Source of the DNA: Streptomyces sp. 150FB
GTDB lineage: Bacteria > Actinomycetota > Actinomycetes > Streptomycetales > Streptomycetaceae
DNA length: 63,886 nt
Reading direction: 5' to 3'
NCBI RefSeq assembly: GCF_000818195.1
Contig: NZ_JTHL01000001.1
Span: 9,007,040-9,070,925, forward strand
Part shown: one piece after another, positions 1-7,855 of the stretch
Layout of the letters: every line of letters begins with the position of its first letter
Numbering within the stretch: position 1 is the first letter of the stretch
The notes under the pieces: model-generated
What the model was told of the DNA's origin: nothing
Databases searched by the model: none
Seen by the model: only the letters and a program-made list of their open reading frames with translations
Translations under genes and position numbers: made by a program

Positions 1-561
1 GCGGGCGGCCGGCTCCCGCAGGGGCTCAGCGCCGAGGTCCGCGACGCCGCGACCGTCGTGCTGCGCGGCCCGTCCTGCCGCGTGGAGGTCGCCGCCCCCG
101 GCGGCGGCCGTACCGTCCGCGTCACACTGCGCGCGGGACGCGCCCACACGGTCACACTGCCCGGGGCCGCGCCCTACCCGCTGGACGACCTCGCGCTCGG
201 CCGCGTCACCTTCCCGACCTCGCCGCTGCCTCCGGGCATGTCCGACCCCGCCGCAGCGGTTGACGGCAGTGCGCACACCGCCTGGACGCCGGGCCCGGGC
301 GGGCGCATGGTCGTCGATCTGGGCTCCGCTGTCCCGCTCGGTACGGTCACGGCCCGCTGGACCGGCGGCCGCACGCCGGCCGCGCGCGTCGAAACCAGTA
401 CGGACGGGCTGACGTACCGGCAGGCCGGGACGCTCGCCGGCCGCAGCACGTCGTCACTGCGCCTCCAGGGCACGGCGCGCTACGTCGCCCTCGCCGTCCA
501 GAACGGCGCCCCGCACGGCGGTGCCCGTCTCGTGTCCCTGGCGCTGACCGGGGGACGCTGA
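1..561 (+). CDS. C-terminal fragment of discoidin-domain glycosyl hydrolase
   Basis: The frame is open from base 1, so this is the C-terminal part of a gene that starts outside the window. The first ~60 residues look like the beta-sheet C-terminal domain of glycoside hydrolases (GH65 type). Residues ~75-185 form an F5/8 type C (discoidin) carbohydrate-binding domain, recognisable from AAVDGSAHTAWTPG followed by a VVDLG strand. Such proteins are usually large secreted sugar hydrolases or phosphorylases. The family assignment of the missing catalytic part is inferred. The gene ends just before a strong hairpin. Confidence 0.7.
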   Translation, partial: AGGRLPQGLSAEVRDAATVVLRGPSCRVEVAAPGGGRTVRVTLRAGRAHTVTLPGAAPYPLDDLALGRVTFPTSPLPPGMSDPAAAVDGSAHTAWTPGPGGRMVVDLGSAVPLGTVTARWTGGRTPAARVETSTDGLTYRQAGTLAGRSTSSLRLQGTARYVALAVQNGAPHGGARLVSLALTGGR

Positions 562-571
562 GCCGCGCGGT

Positions 572-607
572 CCGTCCGCCCCGGTCCCATGGGATCGGGG
601 CGGACGG
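572..607 (+). terminator. Hairpin terminator after the glycosidase gene
   Basis: A 36-base inverted repeat, CCGTCCGCCCCG on the left and CGGGGCGGACGG on the right around a TCCCATGGGA core, pairs over its whole length apart from one G-T. It lies 10 bases after the stop codon. It lacks a long U tail, as is common for Streptomyces terminators. Confidence 0.75.
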
Positions 608-687
608 GGTTCGGCGTACGATCCGGCCGGGCGGTGCGCGAAGCGCTCCACCCGTGGCGGGACCTGGTAGAGTGTGCGTTGTTGTTC

Positions 688-732
688 AAGCCTTCTTTCT
701 GCGGATGCTGTTTCCGCCGAGGAGGCTTTTTT
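688..732 (+). terminator. Stem-loop with T-run; 3' arm is also a Shine-Dalgarno
   Basis: AAGCCT (688-693) pairs with AGGCTT (723-728), with further wobble pairs inward and an inner GCGG/CCGC stem, and a run of six T follows. This has the form of a rho-independent terminator or attenuator. The 3' arm contains GAGGAGG, which stands 7 bases before an ATG at 734, so the hairpin would hide that ribosome binding site. Confidence 0.55.
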
Positions 733-733
733 C

Positions 734-835
734 ATGCCCGGGGCGACTTTCCCTCGGAGCGTTCGGAGCGTGGGGATCCGCTCTCGCGATGCCGACCCCG
801 CGCAGCGCGACTTGATATGCGGCGCCCCCTCATGA
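734..835 (+). CDS. Possible 33-aa peptide behind a sequestered RBS
   Basis: ATG at 734 is preceded by GAGGAGG with good spacing and opens 33 codons rich in Arg, Ser and Asp. I recognise no family. The strong Shine-Dalgarno inside a hairpin resembles the leader of a regulated short gene such as a cold-shock gene, but the encoded residues do not resemble a cold-shock protein. It could be a remnant whose original coding region has been lost. Low confidence. Confidence 0.25.
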   Translation: MPGATFPRSVRSVGIRSRDADPAQRDLICGAPS

Positions 836-898
836 GCCTTTCCTGAAATGGAGATTCATGCCATACGCCCACGGCCCCGTAAAGGTGCGCGGCTGATC

Positions 899-1804
899 AT
901 GACCTCACAGACGAACACCGCGGCGGCCGCGGGCACATGGAAGCTCGGTGACCTGACCGTCAACCGCATCGGGTTCGGCGCGATGCGCCTGACGGGCGGT
1001 AGGCCCTTCGACCCCGGCGAGCCGAGCGACCGCGAGCGGTCGATCAGTGTGCTCCGGCGCGCGGTCGAGCTCGGTGTCAACCACATCGACACCGCCGCGT
1101 TCTACTTCTCGTCGAAGCGCTCAGCCAACGAGCTGATCAACCGCGCGCTCGCGCCGTACCCGGACGATCTGATCATCACCACCAAGGTCTGGCCCGGCCG
1201 GGACCCGTCGGGGGCGTGGTGGTGGGCCACACCCGAGCAGTTGCGCGGCCAGGTCGAGGAGAACCTCCGCCAACTGGGCCGTGATCACCTGGACATCGTG
1301 AATCTGCGCATACCGCCGAGCCGCCAAAACGGTTCGATCGCCGAGCACTTCGGGGCGTTGGCCACGCTGCGTGATGCCGGGCTCATACGTCATCTCGGTA
1401 TATCCAACGCCACCCCTGAACACCTGGCCGAGGCGCGGGCCATCGCGTCGGTCGTATGCGTGCAGAACTCCTACGGTGTCGGCGCGCCGGGCAACGAGCA
1501 GGAATTCCTGCGGGCCTGCGGTGAACTCGGCGTCGCCTACGTACCGTTCTTCGCGATCGCCGGTGCCGGGCGCGAGGCAGGCGCGAGGGCCGCCGAGGAT
1601 GAAGCGGTGCTGGACGTCGCACGCGCGCGCGGTGTGTCGGCCGCGCAGGTGCGGCTGGCCTGGACGTTGCGGCAGGGGCCACATGTGCTGGCCATCCCGG
1701 GCACCGGCGATCCGGCCCATCTCGTGGAGAACATGGCGGCCGGGGCGATGCGGCTCTCGGACGACGAAATGGCCCGTCTGTCCCCTCAACAGGACCTCGC
1801 GTAG
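899..1804 (+). CDS. Aldo/keto reductase (YdbC-like)
   Basis: This 301-residue TIM-barrel oxidoreductase of the aldo/keto reductase family probably uses NADPH to reduce a carbonyl compound in the cytosol. The start MTSQTN at 899 fits the family N-terminus better than the upstream ATG at 848. The Asp and Tyr of the tetrad are seen in HIDTAAFY and the Lys in TTKV. The segment that normally holds the catalytic His reads DIVNLRIPP, so that His is missing, as in the YdbC-type subgroup. A C-terminal GTGDPAHLVEN segment fits the cofactor-binding loop. It is convergent with the LysR gene. Substrate unknown. Confidence 0.85.
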   Translation: MTSQTNTAAAAGTWKLGDLTVNRIGFGAMRLTGGRPFDPGEPSDRERSISVLRRAVELGVNHIDTAAFYFSSKRSANELINRALAPYPDDLIITTKVWPGRDPSGAWWWATPEQLRGQVEENLRQLGRDHLDIVNLRIPPSRQNGSIAEHFGALATLRDAGLIRHLGISNATPEHLAEARAIASVVCVQNSYGVGAPGNEQEFLRACGELGVAYVPFFAIAGAGREAGARAAEDEAVLDVARARGVSAAQVRLAWTLRQGPHVLAIPGTGDPAHLVENMAAGAMRLSDDEMARLSPQQDLA

Positions 1805-1824
1805 GCAGCCGCCGAGCGCGACGC

Positions 1825-2733
1825 CTACGGACCTGTGAGCGTGAGCGGTGAGGGGTGCCGCTCCCTGAGCAGGTCCAGAAATGCCTCGGTCGTCGCGCTG
1901 GGCCGCCGATTCGCCGCGGTGGCAACGGTGAGTTGCCACCGCAGGTCGTAATCGGCCACCTCCAAGACCTCCAGGTCCGTAAGGTCGTTGACAAGGAACG
2001 GGCTGAGAAAACCGACCCCGAGCCCCGCGCGGATGAACTTGACGGCGGTCCCGATGTCCGCGACCTCAAGGGTCACTTCTCTGTCCACGCCCACAGAGGC
2101 GAAGGCCCGATCGACCAGGATGCGGTTGCCGAAGCCCTGCGGGGTGTCGACGAACGGGAACTCGCCGAGTTGGGTCAGCGACACCCGTCCTGCCCCGGCC
2201 AGGGGATGCGTGCTGGGTACGTAGAGGGAGAGCGAGGCGACGGCCAGCAGCCGGGTGTCCAGGCCGGCGGGCGAGGGGCCCGGCAACGAGAGGAAAGCGA
2301 CGTCGAGTTGACCGTCGCGCAACTGCTGCGCCAGGCCGGCCGAGCCCGCCGCCGCTGCCCTCAGCCGGACTGTGACAGCGGGATGCCTGGTGTGCAGAAC
2401 GGTCAGCAGTTCGGGGAGATCGACGACTTCGACCGAGGTCAGTGTGCCCACGGTCACGTCGCCCTGGAGAGTGCCCCGCATCCGGTGAACGGCGTCTCTG
2501 GCCGCGCTCGCGGCACTCAGTGTTTCCCGTGCCCGTGGCAGGAAGGCCCGGCCGGCCGGCGTCAGTGTGATGGTGTGGGGGCTCCGGATGAACAGGGCCG
2601 ATCCGAGCTCCCGCTCCAGCGCCTTGACGGTTGCCGACACTCCCGACTGGACGACATGCAGGGTCTTCGCCGCGCGGGTGAAGCTGCCGGTGTCAGCGAC
2701 CGCGAGGAAGTATTCAAGGTGGCGTAGCTCCAT
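1825..2733 (-). CDS. LysR-family transcriptional regulator
   Basis: A 302-residue regulator with the LysR layout: an N-terminal winged helix-turn-helix (MELRHLEYFLAVADTGSFTR, then AAKTLHVVQSGVSATVKALE) and a C-terminal periplasmic-binding-like effector domain. I use the ATG at 2733, where the family N-terminus begins, rather than the GTG at 2748. It ends 20 bases from the stop of the convergent aldo/keto reductase. The divergent neighbour is the ribbon-helix-helix gene across a repeat-rich region. Its target genes and effector are unknown. Confidence 0.88.
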   Translation of the reverse strand: MELRHLEYFLAVADTGSFTRAAKTLHVVQSGVSATVKALERELGSALFIRSPHTITLTPAGRAFLPRARETLSAASAARDAVHRMRGTLQGDVTVGTLTSVEVVDLPELLTVLHTRHPAVTVRLRAAAAGSAGLAQQLRDGQLDVAFLSLPGPSPAGLDTRLLAVASLSLYVPSTHPLAGAGRVSLTQLGEFPFVDTPQGFGNRILVDRAFASVGVDREVTLEVADIGTAVKFIRAGLGVGFLSPFLVNDLTDLEVLEVADYDLRWQLTVATAANRRPSATTEAFLDLLRERHPSPLTLTGP

Positions 2734-2800
2734 GGGTTCCACTATCACATGTGCTGCTGGCGTTCGGGATTACGAATCGCCAGGCATGATTTGCGGCGCA

Positions 2801-2880
2801 TGTGGCATCACATGGCGCCAGATGATGCCAGGTGATGCCATGTGGTGCCACGTGATGCCATGCGGCGCCGCGTGGTGCCG
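2801..2880 (+). repeat. 10-bp-periodic TGRYGCC operator array
   Basis: Eight consecutive 10-base units fill this stretch exactly. The first (2801-2810) carries the half-site inverted (GTGGCATCA). The next seven carry TGGCGCCA, TGATGCCA, TGATGCCA, TGGTGCCA, TGATGCCA, CGGCGCCG and TGGTGCCG at a strict 10-base spacing. One copy per helical turn is what a cooperatively binding ribbon-helix-helix protein needs. The same half-site recurs as a palindrome at the promoter of the downstream ribbon-helix-helix gene. The function is inferred. Confidence 0.75.
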
Positions 2881-2974
2881 CCCTGAGCCCTCATGTGTGC
2901 CGTATGGAACCTGACGTTTATGCAGGTCAGTCGCGTGAATGCGGGCATCCTCCCGCAGGCCCGCCGTCGGAGAC

Positions 2975-3003
2975 TTGCGCGTGGCACCACATGGTGCCAC
3001 TAT
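2975..3003 (+). promoter_or_regulatory. Promoter with palindromic operator in its spacer
   Basis: TTGCGC (2975-2980) and CACTAT (2998-3003) are 17 bases apart and can serve as -35 and -10. The spacer is filled by the palindrome GTGGCACCACATGGTGCCAC (2981-3000), two 9-base arms with a 2-base centre. Its half-site is that of the upstream array. Transcription would start close to the ATG at 3010, so the message would be leaderless. Confidence 0.6.
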
Positions 3004-3009
3004 GGCGTC

Positions 3010-3546
3010 ATGGACCTCACGCCCTACGTCGACACCCTCCGCCGTGAACTCGCGGTGGCCGCCGAAGCCGGAGGGGACGAAGCTCGCGAGCTGGCCGAGC
3101 GGCTCACCGCTCCTCTGGAGTCGGCGACCCGCCTCACCATGCTCAACGTCCTCTCCGCCGCGATGAACGAGATCACCCGCGACCTCGCCCCCGGCTCCGT
3201 CGACGTACGGCTTCGCGGGCTCGAGCCCGACTTCGTGGTGACCCTGCCGCCGAGTGGCGGCAGCTACGAGGAACGGGGCGGGCAGGCCGAGCCGGCCAAG
3301 GCGCCGCACCCGACAACGGCCCCTGTCGCCGGCGACCCGGAGGACAGCGGTACCGCCCGCGTCAACCTGCGCCTGCCCGCCCCCCTCAAGGCCCGCGCCG
3401 AAGAGGCGGCGAGCCGCGAGGGGTTGTCGGTCAACGCGTGGCTCGTACGTGCCGTGTCGGCCGCCGTCGACCCCGGCGGCACGGAGCCGCGTACGGCGGA
3501 GAAGACCCGTACCGGCGGACAGAGCTTCACCGGTTGGGTGCGCTGA
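3010..3546 (+). CDS. Ribbon-helix-helix (HicB/Arc-like) DNA-binding protein
   Basis: A 178-residue protein. Residues 1-75 form a helical, histone-like N-terminal region with MTMLNVLS-type heptads. A disordered linker (80-115) follows, then a ribbon-helix-helix domain at 116-153 (RVNLRLPAPLKARAEEAASR and LSVNAWLVRAV). Such proteins are often annotated as HicB-family antitoxins, but no HicA-like toxin is next to it. The ATG at 3010 is chosen because the promoter-operator palindrome ends 9 bases upstream. It probably represses itself and the following DUF4097/ABC exporter genes, which lie 76 bases downstream in the same orientation. Confidence 0.82.
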   Translation: MDLTPYVDTLRRELAVAAEAGGDEARELAERLTAPLESATRLTMLNVLSAAMNEITRDLAPGSVDVRLRGLEPDFVVTLPPSGGSYEERGGQAEPAKAPHPTTAPVAGDPEDSGTARVNLRLPAPLKARAEEAASREGLSVNAWLVRAVSAAVDPGGTEPRTAEKTRTGGQSFTGWVR

Positions 3547-3622
3547 GCGCTCCCACGCCGTTCCGACCACATCACGTCCCACCAGCGGGGACGATCACGC
3601 GACCTCATGAGACGGGACAGTC

Positions 3623-4474
3623 ATGCCTTCTTTCGACACATCCGAACCGATCTCGGTGACTGCTCAGGTGTTCGCCGGTTCCATTCACTTCGCCGCCTCC
3701 GACCGGAACGACACGGTCGTCGACGTCCGGCCCCACGATCCGAAGAAGGACCTGGACGTGCGGGCGGCCGAGCAGACCGAGGTCACCTACGCCGGGGGCA
3801 GGCTGCACATCAAGATGTCCAGACAGCGCAGCCTCTTCGGGCGCACCGGCGTCGTCGACGTGGTGGTCGACCTCCCCACGGGCTCCGACGTGGAGGCGAC
3901 CGGCTCATGGGTCGAGGTGCGCGGCAACGGGCGCCTCGGTGAGGTCCGCGTGAAGACCTCGTCGGGCGACATCCGGCTCGGCGAGACCGGGCCGCTGCGT
4001 CTTGACGCGTCCCACGGATCCATCGTCGTGGACAGCGTCGAAGGTTCCGCCGAGATCACCACCAGCTCGGGCAGCATGCGGGTCGGTACCCTCGACGGCG
4101 CCGCGATCCTGAAGAACTCCTACGGCACCACAACCGTCCGCCACTCCACCGGCGATCTGCGGATCAGTGGTGCCTACGGCGACATCATCGTGGAGCGCGC
4201 CGAGGGATCCGTCGCCGCGACCACGGCGTACGGCGCCTTGCGCCTGGACGAGGTCATCCGGGGCTCGGTCCAGTTGGAGACCTCGTACGGGTCCATCGAC
4301 GTCGGCGTTCGCGCGGGCACCGCCGCCTGGCTCGACGTCAGTTCCAGTTCCGGGCGCGTGCACAACTCGCTGACCGGGTCCGACAGCCCGGACGGCTCCG
4401 AGGACACGATCGAGGTCCGGGCCCGTACCAGCCACGGCAACATCGACATCCACCGCGCCGCCCCCATGAGCTGA
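3623..4474 (+). CDS. DUF4097 beta-strand repeat protein
   Basis: This 283-residue protein is made of short repeated beta strands (SGDIRLGETG, SGSMRVGTLDG, YGDIIVERAEG, YGSIDVGVRAG), the hallmark of DUF4097 putative adhesin-like proteins, which fold as a right-handed beta solenoid. No signal peptide or membrane segment is visible, so it is probably cytoplasmic. It lies between the ribbon-helix-helix gene and an ABC exporter in one direction, an arrangement frequent in Streptomyces. The molecular role of DUF4097 proteins is unknown to me; a sensor or accessory role for the exporter is a guess. Confidence 0.82.
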   Translation: MPSFDTSEPISVTAQVFAGSIHFAASDRNDTVVDVRPHDPKKDLDVRAAEQTEVTYAGGRLHIKMSRQRSLFGRTGVVDVVVDLPTGSDVEATGSWVEVRGNGRLGEVRVKTSSGDIRLGETGPLRLDASHGSIVVDSVEGSAEITTSSGSMRVGTLDGAAILKNSYGTTTVRHSTGDLRISGAYGDIIVERAEGSVAATTAYGALRLDEVIRGSVQLETSYGSIDVGVRAGTAAWLDVSSSSGRVHNSLTGSDSPDGSEDTIEVRARTSHGNIDIHRAAPMS

Positions 4475-4545
4475 GCAGCCTCCGGCCCCGCACCCGCCCG
4501 ACCACCGATCGGCACCGATCCACACCCTCGAAAGGGGAGAGCGCC

Positions 4546-5553
4546 ATGCCTTCATCTGTCATGCCCACGCCCAGACGCTCGGGCGATCAGCCGCCGCCGT
4601 ACGCCGTTTCGACCCTCGGCCTGCGTAAGTCCTACGGGGACAAGACCGTCCTCGACGGCATCGACCTGCGCATCCCGGCCGGCACCGTCTTCGCGCTGCT
4701 CGGACCGAACGGCGCAGGCAAGACCACCACCGTGCAGATCCTGTCCACCCTGATCGCGGCCGACGGCGGTCAGGCCCTGGTCGCGGGTCACGACGTCGCC
4801 ACCTCGCCCGACGGAGTGCGCGCCGCGATCGGAGTCACCGGACAGTTCGCGGCGCTCGACAACCTGCTCACGGCCGAGGAGAACCTGCTCCTCATGGCCG
4901 ATCTGCTGCGGCTCGGCAAACGTGAAGGCCGCGCACGGGCACGGGAGTTGCTGAGCCGTTTCGGGATCGCTGACGTGGCCGGCAAACGCGCCGCCACCTT
5001 CTCCGGCGGCATGCGGCGCCGGCTCGACATCGCCATGACGCTGGTCGCCGACCCCGAGGTGATCTTCCTCGACGAGCCGACGACCGGCCTCGACCCACGC
5101 AGCCGCCGCACCATGTGGGAGACCGTGCGCTCGCTGGTCGCCGAAGGTGTCACCGTCTTCCTCACCACGCAGTATCTGGAGGAGGCCGACCAGCTCGCGG
5201 ACCGCGTCGCCGTCCTCGACGGCGGCCGCATCGTGGCCGAGGGAAGCGCCGACGAGCTGAAGGCGCGCATCCCCGGCAGCTATGTGCGACTGCGGTTCAC
5301 CGACGCCGACGCATATGAGCGTGCGATCGGAGTCTTCCCCGGAGCGGCCCGCGACGAGGAGGCCCTGGCCCTGCGCATCGCGGGCGACGGCGGCATCGAA
5401 TCCCTGCGTACCCTCCTCGACCGGCTCGACGCGACCGGTGTACGCGCCGCCGACCTGTCCGTGCACACCCCCGACCTCGACGACGTGTTCCTCGCCCTGA
5501 CCGGCGACGGTCCCACTGGCAGCCCGCTCCACCTGAAGGAGACCCTGAGATGA
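4546..5553 (+). CDS. drrA: DrrA-like ABC exporter ATPase
   Basis: A 335-residue ATP-binding subunit of the daunorubicin-resistance type. Walker A GPNGAGKT is at residues 53-60, the signature FSGGMRRRLDIA near 155, Walker B VIFLDEPTTGLD near 172, and the DrrA-type C-terminal extension (~230-330) includes DDVFLALTG. AAAGGGGAG precedes the ATG at 4546. The stop overlaps the start of the permease gene (ATGA), so the two are translated together. By family it powers efflux of a lipophilic compound or lipid; the substrate is unknown. Confidence 0.9.
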   Translation: MPSSVMPTPRRSGDQPPPYAVSTLGLRKSYGDKTVLDGIDLRIPAGTVFALLGPNGAGKTTTVQILSTLIAADGGQALVAGHDVATSPDGVRAAIGVTGQFAALDNLLTAEENLLLMADLLRLGKREGRARARELLSRFGIADVAGKRAATFSGGMRRRLDIAMTLVADPEVIFLDEPTTGLDPRSRRTMWETVRSLVAEGVTVFLTTQYLEEADQLADRVAVLDGGRIVAEGSADELKARIPGSYVRLRFTDADAYERAIGVFPGAARDEEALALRIAGDGGIESLRTLLDRLDATGVRAADLSVHTPDLDDVFLALTGDGPTGSPLHLKETLR

Positions 5554-6341
5554 GCACCCTCGGCTACGCCGTGCAGGACTCGACGACCATGCTGCGGCGC
5601 AACCTGAAGCACGCGATCCGCTACCCGTCGCTGTCCCTGAGCGCTGCGCTGCTCCCCGTGATGATGCTCCTGCTGTTCGTGTACGCCTTCGGGGACTCGA
5701 TCGGCACCGGCAGCGGTGGGGCGATCGCCGGCCGGGGCGCGTATCTGGAGTACCTGACCCCCGGCATTGTGATCATGGCAGTGGGCTCGGGGTCCATGTC
5801 CACTTCGATCGCGATCTGTTCCGACATGACCGAGGGCATCATCAACCGCTTCCGCACCATGAACATCACACGCTCGTCGTTCATGACGGGGCATGTGCTG
5901 GGCAGTGTCATACAGACGATGTTCAGCGTGGTCGTCGTTCTCGCGGTCGCCCTGGCTGTCGGCTTCCGGCCGGAAGCGAACGCGCTGGAGTGGGTGGCCG
6001 CGGCGGCTCTGCTGATGGCCATCGCCTTCTCGCTGACCTGGCTGTCGGTCGCTCTCGGTCTGATCTCGAAGACCGTCGAGGCCGCGAGCAACAAACCGCT
6101 GATCATCCAGTTCCTGCCGTTCATCGGCTCCGCGTTCGTGCCGGCCGACTCGATGTCTCCCGGGCTGCGCTGGTTCGCCGAGAACCAGCCCTTCACCCCG
6201 ATGATCGAAACACTGCGCGGGCTGCTCACCGGATCCCCGATCGGCGCCGACGCCTGGCTCGCGCTCGCCTGGTGTGCGGGGATCGCGCTGGTCGGCCACC
6301 TGTGGTCGCGTTCCCTCTTCAACCGCGACGCGAATCGCTGA
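5550..6341 (+). CDS. drrB: DrrB-like ABC-2 permease
   Basis: A 263-residue membrane protein of the ABC-2 type with about six hydrophobic segments (the first near residues 28-50, ALLPVMMLLLFVYAF). The conserved ABC-2 region around ITRSSFMTGHVLGSVIQ and the late SAFVPADSMSPGLRWFAENQPFTP loop are typical of DrrB. It overlaps the ATPase gene by four bases and forms the export channel with it. It is the last gene of the operon. Confidence 0.9.
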   Translation: MSTLGYAVQDSTTMLRRNLKHAIRYPSLSLSAALLPVMMLLLFVYAFGDSIGTGSGGAIAGRGAYLEYLTPGIVIMAVGSGSMSTSIAICSDMTEGIINRFRTMNITRSSFMTGHVLGSVIQTMFSVVVVLAVALAVGFRPEANALEWVAAAALLMAIAFSLTWLSVALGLISKTVEAASNKPLIIQFLPFIGSAFVPADSMSPGLRWFAENQPFTPMIETLRGLLTGSPIGADAWLALAWCAGIALVGHLWSRSLFNRDANR

Positions 6342-6485
6342 CCGGCGGGGCCGCGTCGTCGTGGATTCGGCCGGTCTGCCGCCGTAGGGAGCGGAGCGAG
6401 TGCGTGCCGACACCAAAAGCCGGGTGTGTCCACTAGCCTCTTTGGGCGTATACCTGAATAAACAGGGCATACGCCTGTTCCGCAG

Positions 6486-6515
6486 GGTGACGGCATGATC
6501 GGTGACGGCATGATC
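6486..6515 (+). repeat. 15-bp perfect tandem duplication
   Basis: GGTGACGGCATGATC occurs twice head to tail, 30 bases before the start of a small gene at 6546. It may be a regulatory site or a recent slippage duplication. Upstream, 6450-6475 has an A/T-rich stretch that could hold a promoter. Confidence 0.7.
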
Positions 6516-6545
6516 AAAACTCTGCTCACCCCATGAGGAGGAAGC

Positions 6546-6659
6546 ATGTTGAGTGCTGTGGCAGACGTATTGCGTGCGATCGCCGGCACGATCGCATCCG
6601 TTGTGACGCTTCCTTTCCGAGCACTGGCGCGGCTCTTGGGTGGGGCGTCGCGGACCTGA
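6546..6659 (+). CDS. 37-aa small hydrophobic/basic protein with LPFRAL motif
   Basis: GAGGAGG stands 5 bases before the ATG at 6546, a near-ideal ribosome binding site. The 37 residues contain a hydrophobic helix (VLRAIAGTIASVVTLPF) and a basic end (RALARLLGGASR), so it may lie amphipathically on the membrane. I believe similar LPFRAL peptides recur in Streptomyces but cannot name a function. Codon third positions are less GC-biased than in neighbouring genes. It is independent of the DrrB gene, from which a 200-base gap separates it. Confidence 0.6.
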   Translation: MLSAVADVLRAIAGTIASVVTLPFRALARLLGGASRT

Positions 6660-6685
6660 CCGGCCAAGGCGTGGGCTCCGTACGT

Positions 6686-7003
6686 TCAGGGCTGGTCCTC
6701 GCCGCGCGGGGTACCGCGACGGTGGGCCGGGCCGGTGCCCGAGTCGTCGTCGCGGGATCGCCGCGTCCGGCCGGCGGGCTTCTCGTCGGCGGGTGTGCTC
6801 GTCGCGCCGCCCTCGGCCTCCATGGACTCCGCCGCCCTCATGTCCTCGTCCTCGACGGGGCTGGTCGCGCCCGCGGTTCTGGCGCCCCCCTTGGCCGATT
6901 CGCCCTTGCCGGCCGCTCCGCCCGATTTCTTGCGGCCTTCGTACGGGGGCACGGTCCTTCCCTCGGTGTCGGCGTCGTCGGGCCGGTTCGGATCGGGCGT
7001 CAT
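6686..7003 (-). CDS. Small disordered hydrophilic protein
   Basis: A 105-residue protein rich in Asp, Glu, Arg, Gly, Ala and Thr with no hydrophobic core, probably disordered. The start MTPDPN at 7003 has AGGAG eight bases upstream on the minus strand, which marks it as a real gene. Similar short hypothetical proteins are common in Streptomyces; I cannot assign a function. It is convergent with the 37-aa gene on the other strand. Confidence 0.65.
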   Translation of the reverse strand: MTPDPNRPDDADTEGRTVPPYEGRKKSGGAAGKGESAKGGARTAGATSPVEDEDMRAAESMEAEGGATSTPADEKPAGRTRRSRDDDSGTGPAHRRGTPRGEDQP

Positions 7004-7213
7004 GTTCTTCTCCTGCCATGGGTGGGCTGGGCGCGTGGATCAGCCGCCGGACCGGTAGCCGGACGCGTCCGGGTGGGGGGTGTGCGGTGTGACGGCGGTG
7101 CCGGACGGGTCCGACCGCTCATGACCGCAGCGTAGAGCCGTCGGACACACGGGGCACCTGGACTGTTCCGCCCCCACCGGCTCGGCGTGACGCGGCCGAA
7201 CGGCCCATGTCGA

Positions 7214-7750
7214 TCAGCCGAGTGCCGGCAGTCCGATGGCGGCGCCTGCCGCCGCGAGGCCGATCGCCCGGAGCTTGCTCACGATGCCGCATCCCGCGAC
7301 AAGGCCGTCGCCGGAGGCGCCGAAGCTTCCGGAAGCCTGCTTCCCGTCCCGGCTCACCAGCCACAACGCCGGTATCGTGACGGCGAGTCCGACCCAGGAC
7401 AGCGCCGAAGGGCGGTCGGACAGCAGCGTCACGCCGATGAGTACGGGCAGTGCCACCCCCGTCACCGCACTGAGCGGCACCACGACGCTCATCGCGCCCC
7501 GGCCCATTCCCCGGTACAGGAAGATCATCGCAAGGCCGGTGCCCACCCCGGAGACCGCGCCCCAGGCCAGATCAGCCCCCTCTGGGACTCCTCGGGACAG
7601 CAGGACGGCGGCGACCAGGGCGAGGAGGAGCCCTCCGGCCTGCCCGATCACAGCCACATACGTGTAGTGCGCACGGCGGGACAACAAGCCGCCGGTTACG
7701 TCGGCCACGCCGTAACACACCGCCGAGGCCTGCGCCGCGAGGACACCCAT
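7214..7750 (-). pseudogene. Truncated EamA/DMT-type permease
   Basis: The 178 residues match the N-terminal half of a drug/metabolite transporter (MGVLAAQASAVCYGVADVTG, then four to five hydrophobic segments with the internal EamA repeat). The family is normally ~280-300 residues with two EamA repeats. After GSFGASGDGLVAGCG the sequence loses similarity to a second repeat and stops, so the C-terminal half is missing. It is most likely a degraded permease, though a half-size protein that dimerises cannot be excluded. Confidence 0.6.
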
Positions 7751-7855
7751 CAGGCCTCACCACCGTCCCGGCCGACCGCAAGGACGCGTCGGAGGAGGGG
7801 ATCTCTTGACCCGCACCGTGGTGTGAAACACCGACGCCCGGCAACCCGCGTAAGC

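Noticed and set aside
2801..2880. A CRISPR-like or microsatellite array
   Set aside because: Units are only 10 bases without spacers, vary at defined positions and share the half-site of the promoter palindrome, which suits an operator array better.
3010..3546. A HicAB toxin-antitoxin pair
   Set aside because: The C-terminal domain is HicB/RHH-like, but no HicA-type toxin gene is adjacent; the downstream gene is a DUF4097 protein.
5280..7019. A 579-codon minus-strand frame opposite DrrA/DrrB
   Set aside because: Arg/Gly-rich shadow of the exporter genes; only the part at 6686-7003, in a different frame with its own ribosome binding site, is a real gene.
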